Assembly (NCBI RefSeq): GCF_013387495.1
Contig: NZ_JABZEE010000013.1
Span: 62,001 to 126,000 of the forward strand
Origin: Streptomyces sp. PKU-EA00015
GTDB taxonomy: Bacteria; Actinomycetota; Actinomycetes; Streptomycetales; Streptomycetaceae
Reading direction: 5' to 3'
Length of the DNA stretch: 64,000 nt
The notes below the pieces were generated by a model, which had not been told where the DNA came from, did no database searches, and saw nothing but the letters and a program-made list of their open reading frames with translations. The translations under genes were made by a program, and so were the position numbers. Positions 17,036 through 26,417 of the stretch are shown piece by piece (positions within the stretch are counted from its first letter, which is position 1; each line of letters starts with the position of its first letter).

Positions 17036-17785
17036 ATGACTGCCGAGTGGCGCCCCGTACGGCAGTCCCGCACGCACGAGCTCGTCCTGGAGAGCATCGA
17101 GGAGCGGGTACTCTCCGGCGAGCTCAAGGCCGGCGACCGGCTGCCGCCCGAACGCGAGCTGGCTCCCGTGCTCGGGGTCAGCCGGTCCGCGCTGCGGGAG
17201 GCCCTACGCGTGCTGGAGACGATCGGCGTACTGTCCGCGCAGGCCGGACGGGGCCCCGACTCCGGCGCCCGGATGGTGCGCAACCCGGACGACGCGCTCG
17301 GCCGGCTGCTGCGGCTGCACTTCGCGCTCGGCAGCTACACCCTCCAGGACATGCTGGAGGCCCGGGTCGTCCTGGAGCGTTCCAGTTTCGAGGCCGCGGC
17401 GCGGCACGCCTCGCGGGAGGTGCTGGCGGAGGCGGAGGCCCTCCTGGCCCGCCTGCGGGAACCGGGCATCGGCGTCGCGGAGTTCAACGACCTGGACACC
17501 CGCTTCCACGTCCTGATCGCCCGTGGCTCCGGCAACCGGCTCACCTCGACGCTCACCGCGGCCGTGCGCGAGTCGGTGCGGCCGCTGATCCTTCGCGCCC
17601 TGGAGGCGGTGGAGGACTGGCCCGCCACGGCCGCCGCGCTCAGCGCCGAGCACACGGAGCTGCTGCGACTGGTGCGGGAGGGCGAGGGCGGCGCGGCCGC
17701 CGATCTCGCCGAGCGGCACATCCGTGGTTTCCACGGTTCCCTGGTCGACGACTCGGACGAGGGCGGCGCGCGGCTCTCGCCCTGA
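17036..17785 (+). CDS. FadR-subfamily GntR regulator of the lut operon
   Basis: A 249-residue GntR regulator. The N-terminal winged helix has TGCGGGAGGCCCTACGCG coding SALREALRVLE after LPPERELAPVLGVSRS. It is followed by a helical FCD effector domain (about 90-225) with the metal/effector-binding residues typical of FadR/LldR (FHVLIARGSGNRL). The ATG at 17036 has GAGGAG upstream. Its position just before lutABC and the palindrome between them indicate control of lactate use. By analogy with LldR it is probably relieved by lactate. Confidence 0.88.
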   Translation: MTAEWRPVRQSRTHELVLESIEERVLSGELKAGDRLPPERELAPVLGVSRSALREALRVLETIGVLSAQAGRGPDSGARMVRNPDDALGRLLRLHFALGSYTLQDMLEARVVLERSSFEAAARHASREVLAEAEALLARLREPGIGVAEFNDLDTRFHVLIARGSGNRLTSTLTAAVRESVRPLILRALEAVEDWPATAAALSAEHTELLRLVREGEGGAAADLAERHIRGFHGSLVDDSDEGGARLSP

Positions 17786-17797
17786 TCGGCCCGTCGT

Positions 17798-17818
17798 CAG
17801 TATGGTCGGACCATACTG
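17798..17818. promoter_or_regulatory. Operator of the lut regulator
   Basis: A perfect palindrome of two 10-base arms, CAGTATGGTC and GACCATACTG, around a central G. Its core TGGTCGGACCA fits the FadR-family pattern of GT...AC half sites. It ends 20 bases before the lutA start, where repression would block transcription. Confidence 0.8.
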
Positions 17819-17838
17819 CCTACAGGAGGGCTCGCTCG

Positions 17839-18606
17839 ATGCGCATCGGACTGTTCGCCACCTGCCTGGGAGACACGCTCTTCCCCGACGCGGTGCGGTC
17901 GACCGCCCTCCTGCTCGCCCGCCTCGGCCACGAGATCGTCTTCCCGCCCGAGCAGACCTGCTGCGGCCAGATGCACATCAACACCGGCTACCAGCGCGAA
18001 CCCCTCCCGCTCGTACGGAACTTCGCCGACCGGTTCGGCGACTCCTCCATCGACGCCGTGGTCATGCCCTCCGGCTCGTGCGCCGGATCGGTGCGCCACC
18101 AGCACGAGACCGTCGCCCGGCGGTACGGCGACCCGGCGCTCGTCACGGCGGTCGCCGGGGTGAAGGCGAAGACGTACGAGCTGTCGGAGCTCCTCGTCGA
18201 CGTGCTCGGCGTCACGGACGTGGGTGCGTACTTCCCGCACCGCGTCACCTACCACCCCACCTGTCACTCGTTGAGGATGCTGCGCGTCGGCGACAAGCCG
18301 CTGCGGCTGCTGCGCGCCGTGGAGGGCATCGAGCTCGTGGAGCTTTCGGAGGCCGACGCGTGCTGCGGCTTCGGCGGGATGTTCGCCCTGAAGAACGCCG
18401 GGACCTCCACCGCCATGCTCCGGGACAAGATGCGCCACGTCGTCTCGACCGGTGCGGACGTCTGCACCGCCGGCGACTCGTCCTGCCTGATGCACATCGG
18501 CGGCGGGCTCTCCCGTACCGGGGCGGGCACGCGCACGCTGCACCTCGCCCAGATCCTCGCCGCCACCCGCACCTCGCCGTACGCCCCCTCGGAGGCCGCC
18601 CGATGA
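17839..18606 (+). CDS. lutA: L-lactate utilisation protein LutA (CCG-domain Fe-S protein)
   Basis: One of three subunits that oxidise L-lactate to pyruvate through Fe-S centres. The 255-residue protein has two cysteine-rich CCG domains: EQTCCGQMHINTGY with PSGSCAGS in the first half, and YHPTCHSLRML with DACCGFGGMFA in the second. The start at 17839 follows ACAGGAGGG. Its stop overlaps lutB (ATGA). Operator sequence immediately upstream. Confidence 0.95.
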   Translation: MRIGLFATCLGDTLFPDAVRSTALLLARLGHEIVFPPEQTCCGQMHINTGYQREPLPLVRNFADRFGDSSIDAVVMPSGSCAGSVRHQHETVARRYGDPALVTAVAGVKAKTYELSELLVDVLGVTDVGAYFPHRVTYHPTCHSLRMLRVGDKPLRLLRAVEGIELVELSEADACCGFGGMFALKNAGTSTAMLRDKMRHVVSTGADVCTAGDSSCLMHIGGGLSRTGAGTRTLHLAQILAATRTSPYAPSEAAR

Positions 18607-20162
18607 GCAGCACCTTCCTCGGCATGCCCGCCAGGCCGCCGCGCGTCCCCTACGGCGCCGGAAACCTGCGCGGCGACGTCCCGTTCCCCGAGGCTGCCGA
18701 GGGCGAGCTGCACAACGCGCAGCTGCGCCGCAACCTCGGCAGGGCCACCCGCACCATCCGGGCCAAGCGGCTCGCGGTCACCGGTGAACTGCCGGACTGG
18801 GAGCGGCTGCGCGACGCGGGCTCCGCGATCAAGACCGACACCCTGAACCGGCTCCCGGAGCTGCTGGAGGAGCTGGAGCGGAAGGTCACCGAACGCGGCG
18901 GCACCGTCCACTGGGCCCGTGACGGCGCCGAGGCCAACGCGATCGTCACCCGCCTGGTCAAGGCGGCCGGCAGCGACGAGATCATCAAGGTCAAGTCGAT
19001 GGCCACCCAGGAGATCGGCCTCAACGAGCACCTCGCCGACGAGGGCGTCACCGCCTGGGAGACCGACCTCGCCGAACTGATCGTGCAACTCGGCCACGAC
19101 CGGCCCTCGCACATCCTGGTCCCCGCGATCCACCGCAACCGCGACGAGATCCGGGACATCTTCCTGCGGGAGATCCCGGGCGTCGACCCGGGCCTCGACT
19201 CCCGGCCGGAGCACCTGGCGGCTGCCGCCCGCGCGTATCTGCGGCACAAGTTCATGACGACCAAGGTCGCCGTGTCCGGCGCCAACTTCGGCATCGCCGA
19301 GACCGGCACGCTGTGCGTCGTGGAGTCCGAGGGCAACGGCCGGATGTGCCTGACCCTGCCCGAGACGCTGATCACCGTCATGGGCATCGAGAAGGTTCTG
19401 CCGCGCCATCAGGACCTGGAGGTCTTCCTGCAGTTGCTGCCGCGGTCCTCGACCGGGGAGCGGATGAACCCGTACACCTCGCTGTGGACGGGCGTGACCG
19501 AGGGGGACGGGCCGCAGGACTTCCATCTCGTCCTCCTCGACAACGGGCGCACCGCCGCCCTCGCCGACCAGACCGGCCGGGAGGCCCTCAACTGCATCCG
19601 CTGCTCGGCCTGTCTGAACGTCTGCCCGGTGTACGAGCGCGTCGGCGGCCACGCCTACGGATCGACGTATCCCGGCCCGATCGGTGCGGTGCTCACCCCG
19701 CAGCTCGCCGGGATGGACGCCGCCGGCGACGACCCGAACGCCTCGCTGCCGTACGCCTCCAGCCTCTGCGGCGCCTGCTTCGACGCCTGCCCCGTGAAGA
19801 TCGACATCCCGTCGCTGCTGGTCGAGTTGCGCCACCAGAAGACCGAGCAGTCGCGGGACGGCGGGGAGCGGCTGGCGATGAAGGCGGCCGCGGCCGTGAT
19901 GAAGCGCCCGACGCTCTACACCGCCGCGCAGAAGGCGGCCACCCGGCTCGGCCGGGTGGCCGCCGGACGGGACGGCACGATCCGGCGCCTTCCGCCGCCG
20001 TTCTCGGGCTGGAGCGACAGCCGGGACGCACCCGCCCCGCCGAGGCAGACGTTCCGTGCCTGGTTCGCTTCGCAGGAGGGCGGCGAGGCCCTGCGCGAGG
20101 CGGCCCGCGAAGGCGAACGGCGGCGGCCGGCCGGCCCCGCCCACCCCGAGGAGGACCGGTGA
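18603..20162 (+). CDS. lutB: L-lactate utilisation protein LutB (LUD domain plus 4Fe-4S ferredoxin)
   Basis: A 519-residue subunit. An N-terminal LUD domain (about 60-300, including VAVSGANFGIAETGTL) is followed by two 4Fe-4S motifs, NCIRCSACLNVCPVYE and SLCGACFDACPVKIDIP. The tail is helical with a basic, Pro-rich end. It should be the electron-transfer core of the lactate oxidising complex. Four-base overlaps link it to lutA and lutC. Confidence 0.95.
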   Translation: MSSTFLGMPARPPRVPYGAGNLRGDVPFPEAAEGELHNAQLRRNLGRATRTIRAKRLAVTGELPDWERLRDAGSAIKTDTLNRLPELLEELERKVTERGGTVHWARDGAEANAIVTRLVKAAGSDEIIKVKSMATQEIGLNEHLADEGVTAWETDLAELIVQLGHDRPSHILVPAIHRNRDEIRDIFLREIPGVDPGLDSRPEHLAAAARAYLRHKFMTTKVAVSGANFGIAETGTLCVVESEGNGRMCLTLPETLITVMGIEKVLPRHQDLEVFLQLLPRSSTGERMNPYTSLWTGVTEGDGPQDFHLVLLDNGRTAALADQTGREALNCIRCSACLNVCPVYERVGGHAYGSTYPGPIGAVLTPQLAGMDAAGDDPNASLPYASSLCGACFDACPVKIDIPSLLVELRHQKTEQSRDGGERLAMKAAAAVMKRPTLYTAAQKAATRLGRVAAGRDGTIRRLPPPFSGWSDSRDAPAPPRQTFRAWFASQEGGEALREAAREGERRRPAGPAHPEEDR

Positions 20163-20809
20163 CCGCACCGGCCGGCGGGCCGTCGGCCCGCGACATCGTG
20201 CTCGGCCGGGTCCGCGACGCCCTCGCGCTCGCGCCCCGGCGGGAGGTGACAGTGCCCCGGGACTACCGCACCGGCCGCACCCTGCCCGACGGGGAGCGCC
20301 TGGCGCTCTTCACCGACCGGCTGACCGACTACCGGGCGCGGGTCCACCCCTGCACGGCCGGCCGGACCGCCGAGGTCGTCGCCCGCGTCCTGCGCGAGCG
20401 GGGCGCCCGCGTGATCGGCGTGCCGGCGGGGCTCGACCCGGGCTGGCTGACCGGTCACGACGGGGAGGTGCGCGTCGACTCCGCCGACGTGCCGGCGGCC
20501 GGACTGGACGCGCTGGACGCGGTGGTCACGGCGTCCGCCGCCGGCTGCGCGGAGACCGGCACCGTCTTCCTGGACGGTTCGCCCGACCAGGGCCGCCGGG
20601 CGCTGTCGCTCGTACCGGACCTCCACGTCTGCGTGGTCGACCTGTCCACGGTGGAGGCGGGAGTCCCCGAGGCCCTCGCCCGGCTCGTGCCGGGACGGCC
20701 CACCACGCTGATCAGCGGCCCGTCGGCCACCTCCGACATCGAGCTGGAACGCGTGGAGGGCGTCCACGGTCCACGCACCCTGAACGTGATCGTCCGCACC
20801 GACGTCTGA
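20159..20809 (+). CDS. lutC: L-lactate utilisation protein LutC (LUD domain)
   Basis: A 216-residue LUD-domain protein, third subunit of the lactate oxidation system. TGTVFLDGSPDQGRRALSLVPDLHVCVV and PTTLISGPSATSDIELERVEGVHGP are the family signatures. It starts at a GTG overlapping the lutB stop (GTGA), so all three lut genes are coupled. Confidence 0.94.
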   Translation: MTAPAGGPSARDIVLGRVRDALALAPRREVTVPRDYRTGRTLPDGERLALFTDRLTDYRARVHPCTAGRTAEVVARVLRERGARVIGVPAGLDPGWLTGHDGEVRVDSADVPAAGLDALDAVVTASAAGCAETGTVFLDGSPDQGRRALSLVPDLHVCVVDLSTVEAGVPEALARLVPGRPTTLISGPSATSDIELERVEGVHGPRTLNVIVRTDV

Positions 20810-20823
20810 GACGTACGGGGACG

Positions 20824-20862
20824 GTCCCTGGGCTGCGGGCAGACCCGCCACAGGGAGGGTCC
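20824..20862. terminator. Putative bidirectional terminator between lutC and the DUF2786 gene
   Basis: Nested complementarity, GTCCCTG with CAGGGA outside and GCGGG with CCCGC inside, lies in the short gap between two convergent genes. The stem is interrupted, so confidence is moderate. Confidence 0.45.
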
Positions 20863-20864
20863 GG

Positions 20865-21986
20865 CTAGCGCAGCGGCTTGCGGGGCGAGTGCGGCTCCCG
20901 ACGGGCCCGGTCGGCCGCCGACGTGCCGTCGCGCCAGCCGTCGAGGTCCGTCGCGCCGCGGACGCGGGTCCTGGTCGTCTCCGGGAACATCCGGTCCGCG
21001 TGGTCCGCCACCGCCACCTCGCGGGTCGCCAGGACCGGGAGCAGGTCCGCCGTGACCTGTTCCTCGGCCACCGCCGCCAGATGCTCGCCCAGGCGGGACG
21101 CGTACGCCGTCCAGAACGACTGCCGGAAGGTCTTCGTGCGCCTGCGCCCGCCGGCCCGCTGGGCGGACTCCGCCTTCGTCATGGCTCCGGCGCCCTGGAC
21201 GAGCAGCGAGGTGTAGAGCAGTTCCACCGCTTCGAGGTCGCCCTCGAAGCCCACGACGGTGCTGAAGCCGAAGGCGCTGTTCCAGACCGCGCGGCAGCGG
21301 TTCGCGGAGGCGACCGCGTCGAGCAGCACCGCCTTGGCCGTCTCGTACGGGGCGTCCACGCCGATGCGGCAGGCGGACGGCGCGTCCTTGCTGTGCGCGC
21401 CGTGGGCGAGGACGGCCGCGTCGATGCTGTGGCGGGCCATCAGTTCCTGCGCCTTCGTTGTGAGCGCCTCGGCCTCCTCCGGGTAGCCCGTCGCCTCCGC
21501 CTTGGCCAGCAGGGCGCGGACGCGGGTGAGCATGCGCGGCTCGTGCGCGGAGGCGATCGCCGTCAGGGGCGCACCCGGCGGCGGGGCGACGGGCTCGATC
21601 GCAGGGAGACGCGCGAGCAGGCGGTACAGCTCCAGGACGCAGGTCGCGTGCGTGAACCGGTCGGCCGGGTTCGGCTCGTGGTCCGCGACGTCGGCGAGCT
21701 GAGCCCGCCAGCGCGGTGCGAGCCGGTCGCCGTAGGCCCGCGACTCGGCGATGACCAGACCGGCGGCCAGGCGCTCGTGGGCGTCGTCGAGGTCGCGCCG
21801 GACCAGGCGCAGGACGTCGGCGGGCTGCCAGCCGCGCTCCCAGGCGCGGCGCAGCAACTCCTCGCCGCGCCGGCGCAGTTCCGCGTCGGCGGACGGGTCG
21901 GCGGCGAGGAGGGAGGCGGCGGTGTCCAGCGACTCGTCGCCGTCCGCGTACAGCGCCGCCGCCAGCGCCTTCTCGACCGTGCTCAC
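20865..21986 (-). CDS. DUF2786 domain protein
   Basis: A 373-residue cytoplasmic protein of unknown function. A central segment (RMLTRVRALLAKAEATGYPEEAEALTTKAQELMARHSID in outline) is the DUF2786 helical pair. A later region (MTKAESAQRAGGRRRTKTFRQSFWTAYASRLGEHLAAV) matches the DUF7168-like part often fused to it. The N-terminal ~130 residues are helical and Leu/Ala/Asp-rich. I chose the GTG at 21986 because the protein then reads VSTVEKALAAAL. Convergent with lutC. Confidence 0.82.
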   Translation of the reverse strand: MSTVEKALAAALYADGDESLDTAASLLAADPSADAELRRRGEELLRRAWERGWQPADVLRLVRRDLDDAHERLAAGLVIAESRAYGDRLAPRWRAQLADVADHEPNPADRFTHATCVLELYRLLARLPAIEPVAPPPGAPLTAIASAHEPRMLTRVRALLAKAEATGYPEEAEALTTKAQELMARHSIDAAVLAHGAHSKDAPSACRIGVDAPYETAKAVLLDAVASANRCRAVWNSAFGFSTVVGFEGDLEAVELLYTSLLVQGAGAMTKAESAQRAGGRRRTKTFRQSFWTAYASRLGEHLAAVAEEQVTADLLPVLATREVAVADHADRMFPETTRTRVRGATDLDGWRDGTSAADRARREPHSPRKPLR

Positions 21987-22081
21987 ACACCAGATGGTGT
22001 CACGGGGTAGTGCCTGCCCCACCTCCTGGACGCCCCTTGGTGGCCGTGACCGGCGGGCGGGCGGCCGGAAGCCTTGAGGGC

Positions 22082-22861
22082 ATGCAACCGACTGCCGTAC
22101 GACTCACCGCGCTCCGCCGCGTCCACCGCGACGTCACCGCCCTCGACGGCGTGGACCTCGCCTTCGCCCACGGGTCCCTCACCGCCGTCATGGGGCCCTC
22201 CGGCTCCGGCAAGTCCACGCTGCTGAACTGCGCGGCCGGTCTCGACCGGCCCACGTCCGGACGGGTCGAGATCGACGGGACCGAGCTGGGCGGGCTGAGC
22301 GAGCGCCGCCTCACCCTGCTGCGGCGGGACCGGATCGGCTTCGTCTTCCAGGCGTACAACCTGATCCCCTCGCTGACGGCGGCGCAGAACGTGTCGCTGC
22401 CGCTCCGGCTGGCCGGCCGGCGGCCGTCGCGTGCGGCGGTGCGGGAGGCGCTGGCCCGGGTCGGTCTCGAGGAGCGCGCCGGGCACCGGCCCGCGCAGAT
22501 GTCCGGCGGGCAGCAGCAGCGCGTGGCCCTGGCGAGGGCCCTGATCACCCGGCCCGCGGTGCTGTTCGCCGACGAACCGACCGGCGCGCTCGACACCGTC
22601 ACCGGCCGGGAGGTGCTGACGATGCTGAGGCGGATGGTGGACGGGGAGGGCCAGACGGTCGTGATGGTCACGCACGATCCGGGCGCCGCCTCGTTCGCCG
22701 ACCGGGTCGTCTTCCTGGTCGACGGCCGGGTCGCCGGGGAGCTCAGGACACCGTCCGCCGAACAGGTCGCGGCCCGACTCGCCGCGCTGGAGCCCACGCG
22801 GGGGGCCGGGCCGGATGCCGTGGCCGGGACGGTCGCGGGAACGGGAGCTCGGGCATGCTGA
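22082..22861 (+). CDS. ABC transporter ATPase, MacB/LolD type
   Basis: A 259-residue ATPase that should drive the FtsX-type permease encoded next. Walker A is GPSGSGKST, the Q-loop is VFQAYNLIPSLTAAQN, the signature MSGGQQQRVALARAL and Walker B VLFADEPTGALD, ending with H in VMVTHD. The ATG at 22082 was chosen from family alignment. It overlaps the permease start by seven bases. No regulator is adjacent; in similar loci these export antibiotics, peptides or lipids, but the substrate here is unknown. Confidence 0.93.
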   Translation: MQPTAVRLTALRRVHRDVTALDGVDLAFAHGSLTAVMGPSGSGKSTLLNCAAGLDRPTSGRVEIDGTELGGLSERRLTLLRRDRIGFVFQAYNLIPSLTAAQNVSLPLRLAGRRPSRAAVREALARVGLEERAGHRPAQMSGGQQQRVALARALITRPAVLFADEPTGALDTVTGREVLTMLRRMVDGEGQTVVMVTHDPGAASFADRVVFLVDGRVAGELRTPSAEQVAARLAALEPTRGAGPDAVAGTVAGTGARAC

Positions 22862-24987
22862 TCGTCGCGTGTGCCGCGCTGCGTGCCCGGTGGGCGACCT
22901 TCGTCGCCGGTGCCGTGGCCCTCGCGCTCGGCGTCGGGCTGCTCACCACGATGGGACTGGGACTCGCCTCGACCCTCGACCCGCCGGAGCGGGCGCCGCA
23001 GCGGTTCGCCGCGTCACCGGTCGTGGTGATGGGCCGGGACAGCCTCACCGTGACGGTGCGGCGCGGACCGGAGACCGCCGAGGTGTCGAAGAAGCTCGAC
23101 CGTCCACAGCCTGTGGACGCCGCACTGCTGCGGGACCTGCGCAGGCTCGGACCGGTGGTGGTCCGGGGCGGGCCCGATGCCGTCGGCGTGGACGCGCCCG
23201 CGGAGGCCGTACGCGAGGTCGTGGGCGGGCGGGCTCAGGTGCTCACCGGCGACGACCGCCGACGGGCCGACCCCGGCGCGGACCGCGACGCGCAGGCGCT
23301 CGTCTCGGTCAACGCGCTGCTCGGGACCGCCGGCGGCGTGGCCGTGTTCGTCTCCGTCTTCGTCGTCGCCTCGACGTTCGCGTTCGCGGTGGCGCTGCGC
23401 CGCAGGGAGTTCGGGCTGCTGCGGACGGCCGGTGCGACGCCCGGCCAGGTCCGGCGGCTGCTGCTGACCGAGTCGCTGGTCGTCGGCGCCCTCGCCTCGG
23501 CCGCGGGCTGTGCGCTCGGCGCCTGGGGCGCACCCCCGCTGGCGCGGCTGCTCGTCGACGGTCAGGCGGCCCCCGAGTGGTTCGCCATCAGGTCCGGTGT
23601 GCACTGGCCGTTCCACGCCGCCTTCTGGACCGGTCAGGCCGTCTCCCTCGCCGGGGTGTGGGCGGCCTCGCGGCGGGCGGGACGCGTCGCACCGGCCGAG
23701 GCGCTGCGCGAGGCCGACGTCGACACGGGGGTGCTGGGGCGCGGGCGGCTGGTCACCGGCCTCCTCCTGGCCGCGGCCGGAACCGGGCTGCTGCTGTGGG
23801 GGCTGGCGACGGACCCGGCCGACCTGCTGAAACGCAAGACGTACACGACCCGGCCGATGGTCCTGATCACCGCCGTGGCGCTCCTCGCCCCGCTGCTCGT
23901 ACGCCGCGCGGCCCGGCTGCTGCCGGTGCCGGGCGGTGCGGCGGGGCTGCTCGTACGGGAGAACACGGCCGCCTCCGTGCGCCGGACCTGCGCCGTCGCG
24001 GCGCCCGTGCTGGTCACCGTCGCGCTCGCCGGGTCGCTGCTCGGTTCGGCGGAGACGGTGACCGCGTCGCGGGCGGCCGAGGCGCGCGCCCGGACCGCCG
24101 CCCACCTGGTCGTCACGGGCGAGGAGGTGACCGTGCCCGCGCCACGGGACGGTATGACGCTCTCGGCGACCGCGGCCACGTCCGTCTTCGTACGCGAGGA
24201 GGGCACCGCGCTGGTGAGGTCCGCGGCGCGGGCGGTCGCCGACCCGGCGGCGTTCGCGGCTCTGGCGAGGCCGGCGGTCGTGGCGGGCGATGTGCGCGAC
24301 CTCGACGACCGGTCGATCGTCGTCAGCGAGGAGTGGGAGCGGCACACCGTCGGCGAGAGCGTCGACGTGTGGCTCGGCGACGGGCGGCCCGCCCGGCTGC
24401 GGATCGCCGCCGTGCTCGCGGTCGGGGCGGGCGGCGACACGACGTACGTGACCGCCGCGAACGCACCGGGGGCGGCCGTCGACCGCATCGACGTACGGCT
24501 CGGGTCCGGCGTGCAGCCCTCGGCCGCGGCCGCGGAACTGCGGCGCGCCACAGGCGGTTCGGTCCGCGACCGGGACGCCTGGGCGGCGGCGGCCCATCCG
24601 CGCACGAACCCGCAGACCCGGACGGGCCTGCTCGTCGTCCTCGGCATCGCCCTCGTCTACACGGCGATCGCGCTCGCGGGCACGCTGCTCATGGCCACGT
24701 CCGCCCGGACCGGCGAACTGGCCTCGCTGCGCATGGCGGGCGCGACCCGCGCACAGGTGCTGCGCGTCGTCGCGGGCGAGGCGCTGCTCTCGGTCGCCGT
24801 CGGCGCGGTGCTGGGAGCGGCGGTCACCGCCGTCGACCTCGCCGGTCTCGCAGTCGCGTTGCGGGCGCTTTCGGCGCCGGTGGCGGTCACGGTGCCGTGG
24901 GGGGCGGCCGGGCTCGCGCTCGGTGCGTGCGCCGTGGTCGCGGTGCTCTCGGCGGTGGCCGGCTGCCCGCGGACGGCCCGGCGGTGA
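22855..24987 (+). CDS. FtsX-like ABC transporter permease
   Basis: A 710-residue membrane protein with two FtsX domains. A first transmembrane segment (about 10-32) precedes an extracellular region. Then come three helices around 145-275 (ALLGTAGGVAVFVSVFVVAST), further helices around 300-400, a second periplasmic-type domain (about 405-580), and three C-terminal helices (GLLVVLGIALVYTAIALAG). It pairs with the ATPase upstream. Confidence 0.9.
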   Translation: MLIVACAALRARWATFVAGAVALALGVGLLTTMGLGLASTLDPPERAPQRFAASPVVVMGRDSLTVTVRRGPETAEVSKKLDRPQPVDAALLRDLRRLGPVVVRGGPDAVGVDAPAEAVREVVGGRAQVLTGDDRRRADPGADRDAQALVSVNALLGTAGGVAVFVSVFVVASTFAFAVALRRREFGLLRTAGATPGQVRRLLLTESLVVGALASAAGCALGAWGAPPLARLLVDGQAAPEWFAIRSGVHWPFHAAFWTGQAVSLAGVWAASRRAGRVAPAEALREADVDTGVLGRGRLVTGLLLAAAGTGLLLWGLATDPADLLKRKTYTTRPMVLITAVALLAPLLVRRAARLLPVPGGAAGLLVRENTAASVRRTCAVAAPVLVTVALAGSLLGSAETVTASRAAEARARTAAHLVVTGEEVTVPAPRDGMTLSATAATSVFVREEGTALVRSAARAVADPAAFAALARPAVVAGDVRDLDDRSIVVSEEWERHTVGESVDVWLGDGRPARLRIAAVLAVGAGGDTTYVTAANAPGAAVDRIDVRLGSGVQPSAAAAELRRATGGSVRDRDAWAAAAHPRTNPQTRTGLLVVLGIALVYTAIALAGTLLMATSARTGELASLRMAGATRAQVLRVVAGEALLSVAVGAVLGAAVTAVDLAGLAVALRALSAPVAVTVPWGAAGLALGACAVVAVLSAVAGCPRTARR

Positions 24988-25034
24988 GCCGGCCGGACGC
25001 GCCTGCGGGGCGATGTTCTGCCCGGCCTCCGGTG

Positions 25035-25706
25035 TCAGCCCGTGCGCAGGCTCTTCCTGGCCAGCTCGTACGCGGGAAGCATCTCCTCGTGCTCCTGGGT
25101 GTCGAGTCCGCCGAGGTCCACGACCACGACGCCCTCGGGCGTCGCCACGGCGAAGGCGCGCTCCTTCTTCGGCTCGTCGAGGAGGTCGTCGGTGTTGACG
25201 TACGTGACCTCGACGGCGTCCCGCTCGCCCGCCTTCGTGGCGGTGTACGTCTCCTTCTCGCGGCTCTTGGCCGCATCCGCGACGAACGCCCGCAGCGCCT
25301 CACGGGCGTCGTCGCCCGCCTTGCCGCCCGCCCAGACGCGCAGGAAGCCGATGTTCCCGGCGGGCTTCGCGTCGATCTCGCAGACGAGCGTGACGGGACC
25401 CTGCCGCAGGAGAGCGCCGAATTCGTCGTCCGCGCCGCCGCTCTCGACCGCTTCGGGCTTCCAGTCGGCCGCGACGTCGAAGGTGACCGGCAGCGGGCAC
25501 GGCGAGCCGGGTCCGCCGATCGTGGCCCCCTTCTCCGCGGAGCCCGCTGCGGCGGGCGTCGCCGTGGCGTCCGCCGTGCTCCTGGCCCCGGCCTCGGCGT
25601 CCGCCGCCGGCTCCGAGGAGCAGCCGGTCACCGCGCCCAGCGCCAGGACCGCCGTCGCCGCCTTGAGGGCCGCGCCGCGCGCACGCCCCTGCCTCACTTC
25701 TCGCAC
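25035..25706 (-). CDS. Secreted lipoprotein, hypothetical (DUF3558-like)
   Basis: A 223-residue protein with a lipoprotein signal: basic start, hydrophobic run and VTGCSS lipobox at about residues 27-32. An Ala/Thr-rich linker follows. The mature part has a beta-rich domain with a conserved pair of cysteines (GSPCPLPVTF and TLVCEID) resembling DUF3558-type lipoproteins. It is convergent with the permease gene. Function unknown. Confidence 0.78.
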   Translation of the reverse strand: MREVRQGRARGAALKAATAVLALGAVTGCSSEPAADAEAGARSTADATATPAAAGSAEKGATIGGPGSPCPLPVTFDVAADWKPEAVESGGADDEFGALLRQGPVTLVCEIDAKPAGNIGFLRVWAGGKAGDDAREALRAFVADAAKSREKETYTATKAGERDAVEVTYVNTDDLLDEPKKERAFAVATPEGVVVVDLGGLDTQEHEEMLPAYELARKSLRTG

Positions 25707-25808
25707 CGGAGGATCCCCACCCTGTGAATGTGCTCGCGGCCATGACCGGCCGCGTAGTAAGGATCAATCGTACGGAGACGACGACCGGAGCCGAGGGGCG
25801 GACCGCGC

Positions 25809-26369
25809 ATGGGCGTGAACAAGGACCGGATGCTGGCCGGCGAGTGGTACCTGCCCGACGATCCCGAGCTGGCCGAGGACACGGCGCGGCGCTTCGCGCT
25901 GTGTGCCGCGTACAACGCGGGCGGCGGCGCGGCGCCCGCGGACCGGGAGCGGATCCTCACCGAACTGCTCGGCGGCCTGGGCCGGGAGGTGCGCGTCCGG
26001 CCGCCGTTCCAGTGCGACTACGGCTACAACATCCGCATCGGCGACCGGACGTTCGTCAACTTCAACGCGGTCTTCCTGGACGCCGCCCCCATCACGGTCG
26101 GCGCCGACGTGCAGATCGGTCCGAACGTCCAGCTCCTGACGCCCGCCCACGAGCTGGACACCGAACGCCGACGCGCCGGCTGGGAGCGGGCGGACCCGGT
26201 GACCGTGGGCGACAACGTGTGGCTGGGCGGCGGGGTGATCGTGTGCCCGGGGGTGACGATCGGCGAGAACACCGTGGTCGGCGCGGGGGCCGTCGTCACC
26301 CGGGACCTGCCGGCCGGGGTGCTCGCGGTCGGCAGCCCGGCCCGCGTCGTCCGCCGCCTCACCGGCTGA
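25809..26369 (+). CDS. Sugar O-acetyltransferase (Maa/LacA/NodL family)
   Basis: A 186-residue left-handed beta-helix acetyltransferase. The N-terminal maltose-acetyltransferase helix segment is DRMLAGEWYLPDDPELAEDTARR. Hexapeptide repeats follow (IRIGDRTFVNFNAVFLDAAPITVGADVQIGPNV in outline) with the catalytic His in LTPAHELD, then IGENTVVGAGAVVT. It transfers acetyl from acetyl-CoA to a sugar hydroxyl; the natural acceptor is uncertain. The ATG is at 25809. Confidence 0.9.
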   Translation: MGVNKDRMLAGEWYLPDDPELAEDTARRFALCAAYNAGGGAAPADRERILTELLGGLGREVRVRPPFQCDYGYNIRIGDRTFVNFNAVFLDAAPITVGADVQIGPNVQLLTPAHELDTERRRAGWERADPVTVGDNVWLGGGVIVCPGVTIGENTVVGAGAVVTRDLPAGVLAVGSPARVVRRLTG

Positions 26370-26417
26370 CGGCGGCGGTCGGGCGCATTGTCCGACCCTG
26401 CTGCCACACTCGAACCC

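Noticed and set aside
22815..25727. 970-codon open frame overlapping the ABC permease
   Set aside because: It is Arg/Gly/Ala-rich, overlaps a clearly conserved permease in another frame, and has no recognisable domain; a GC-driven shadow.
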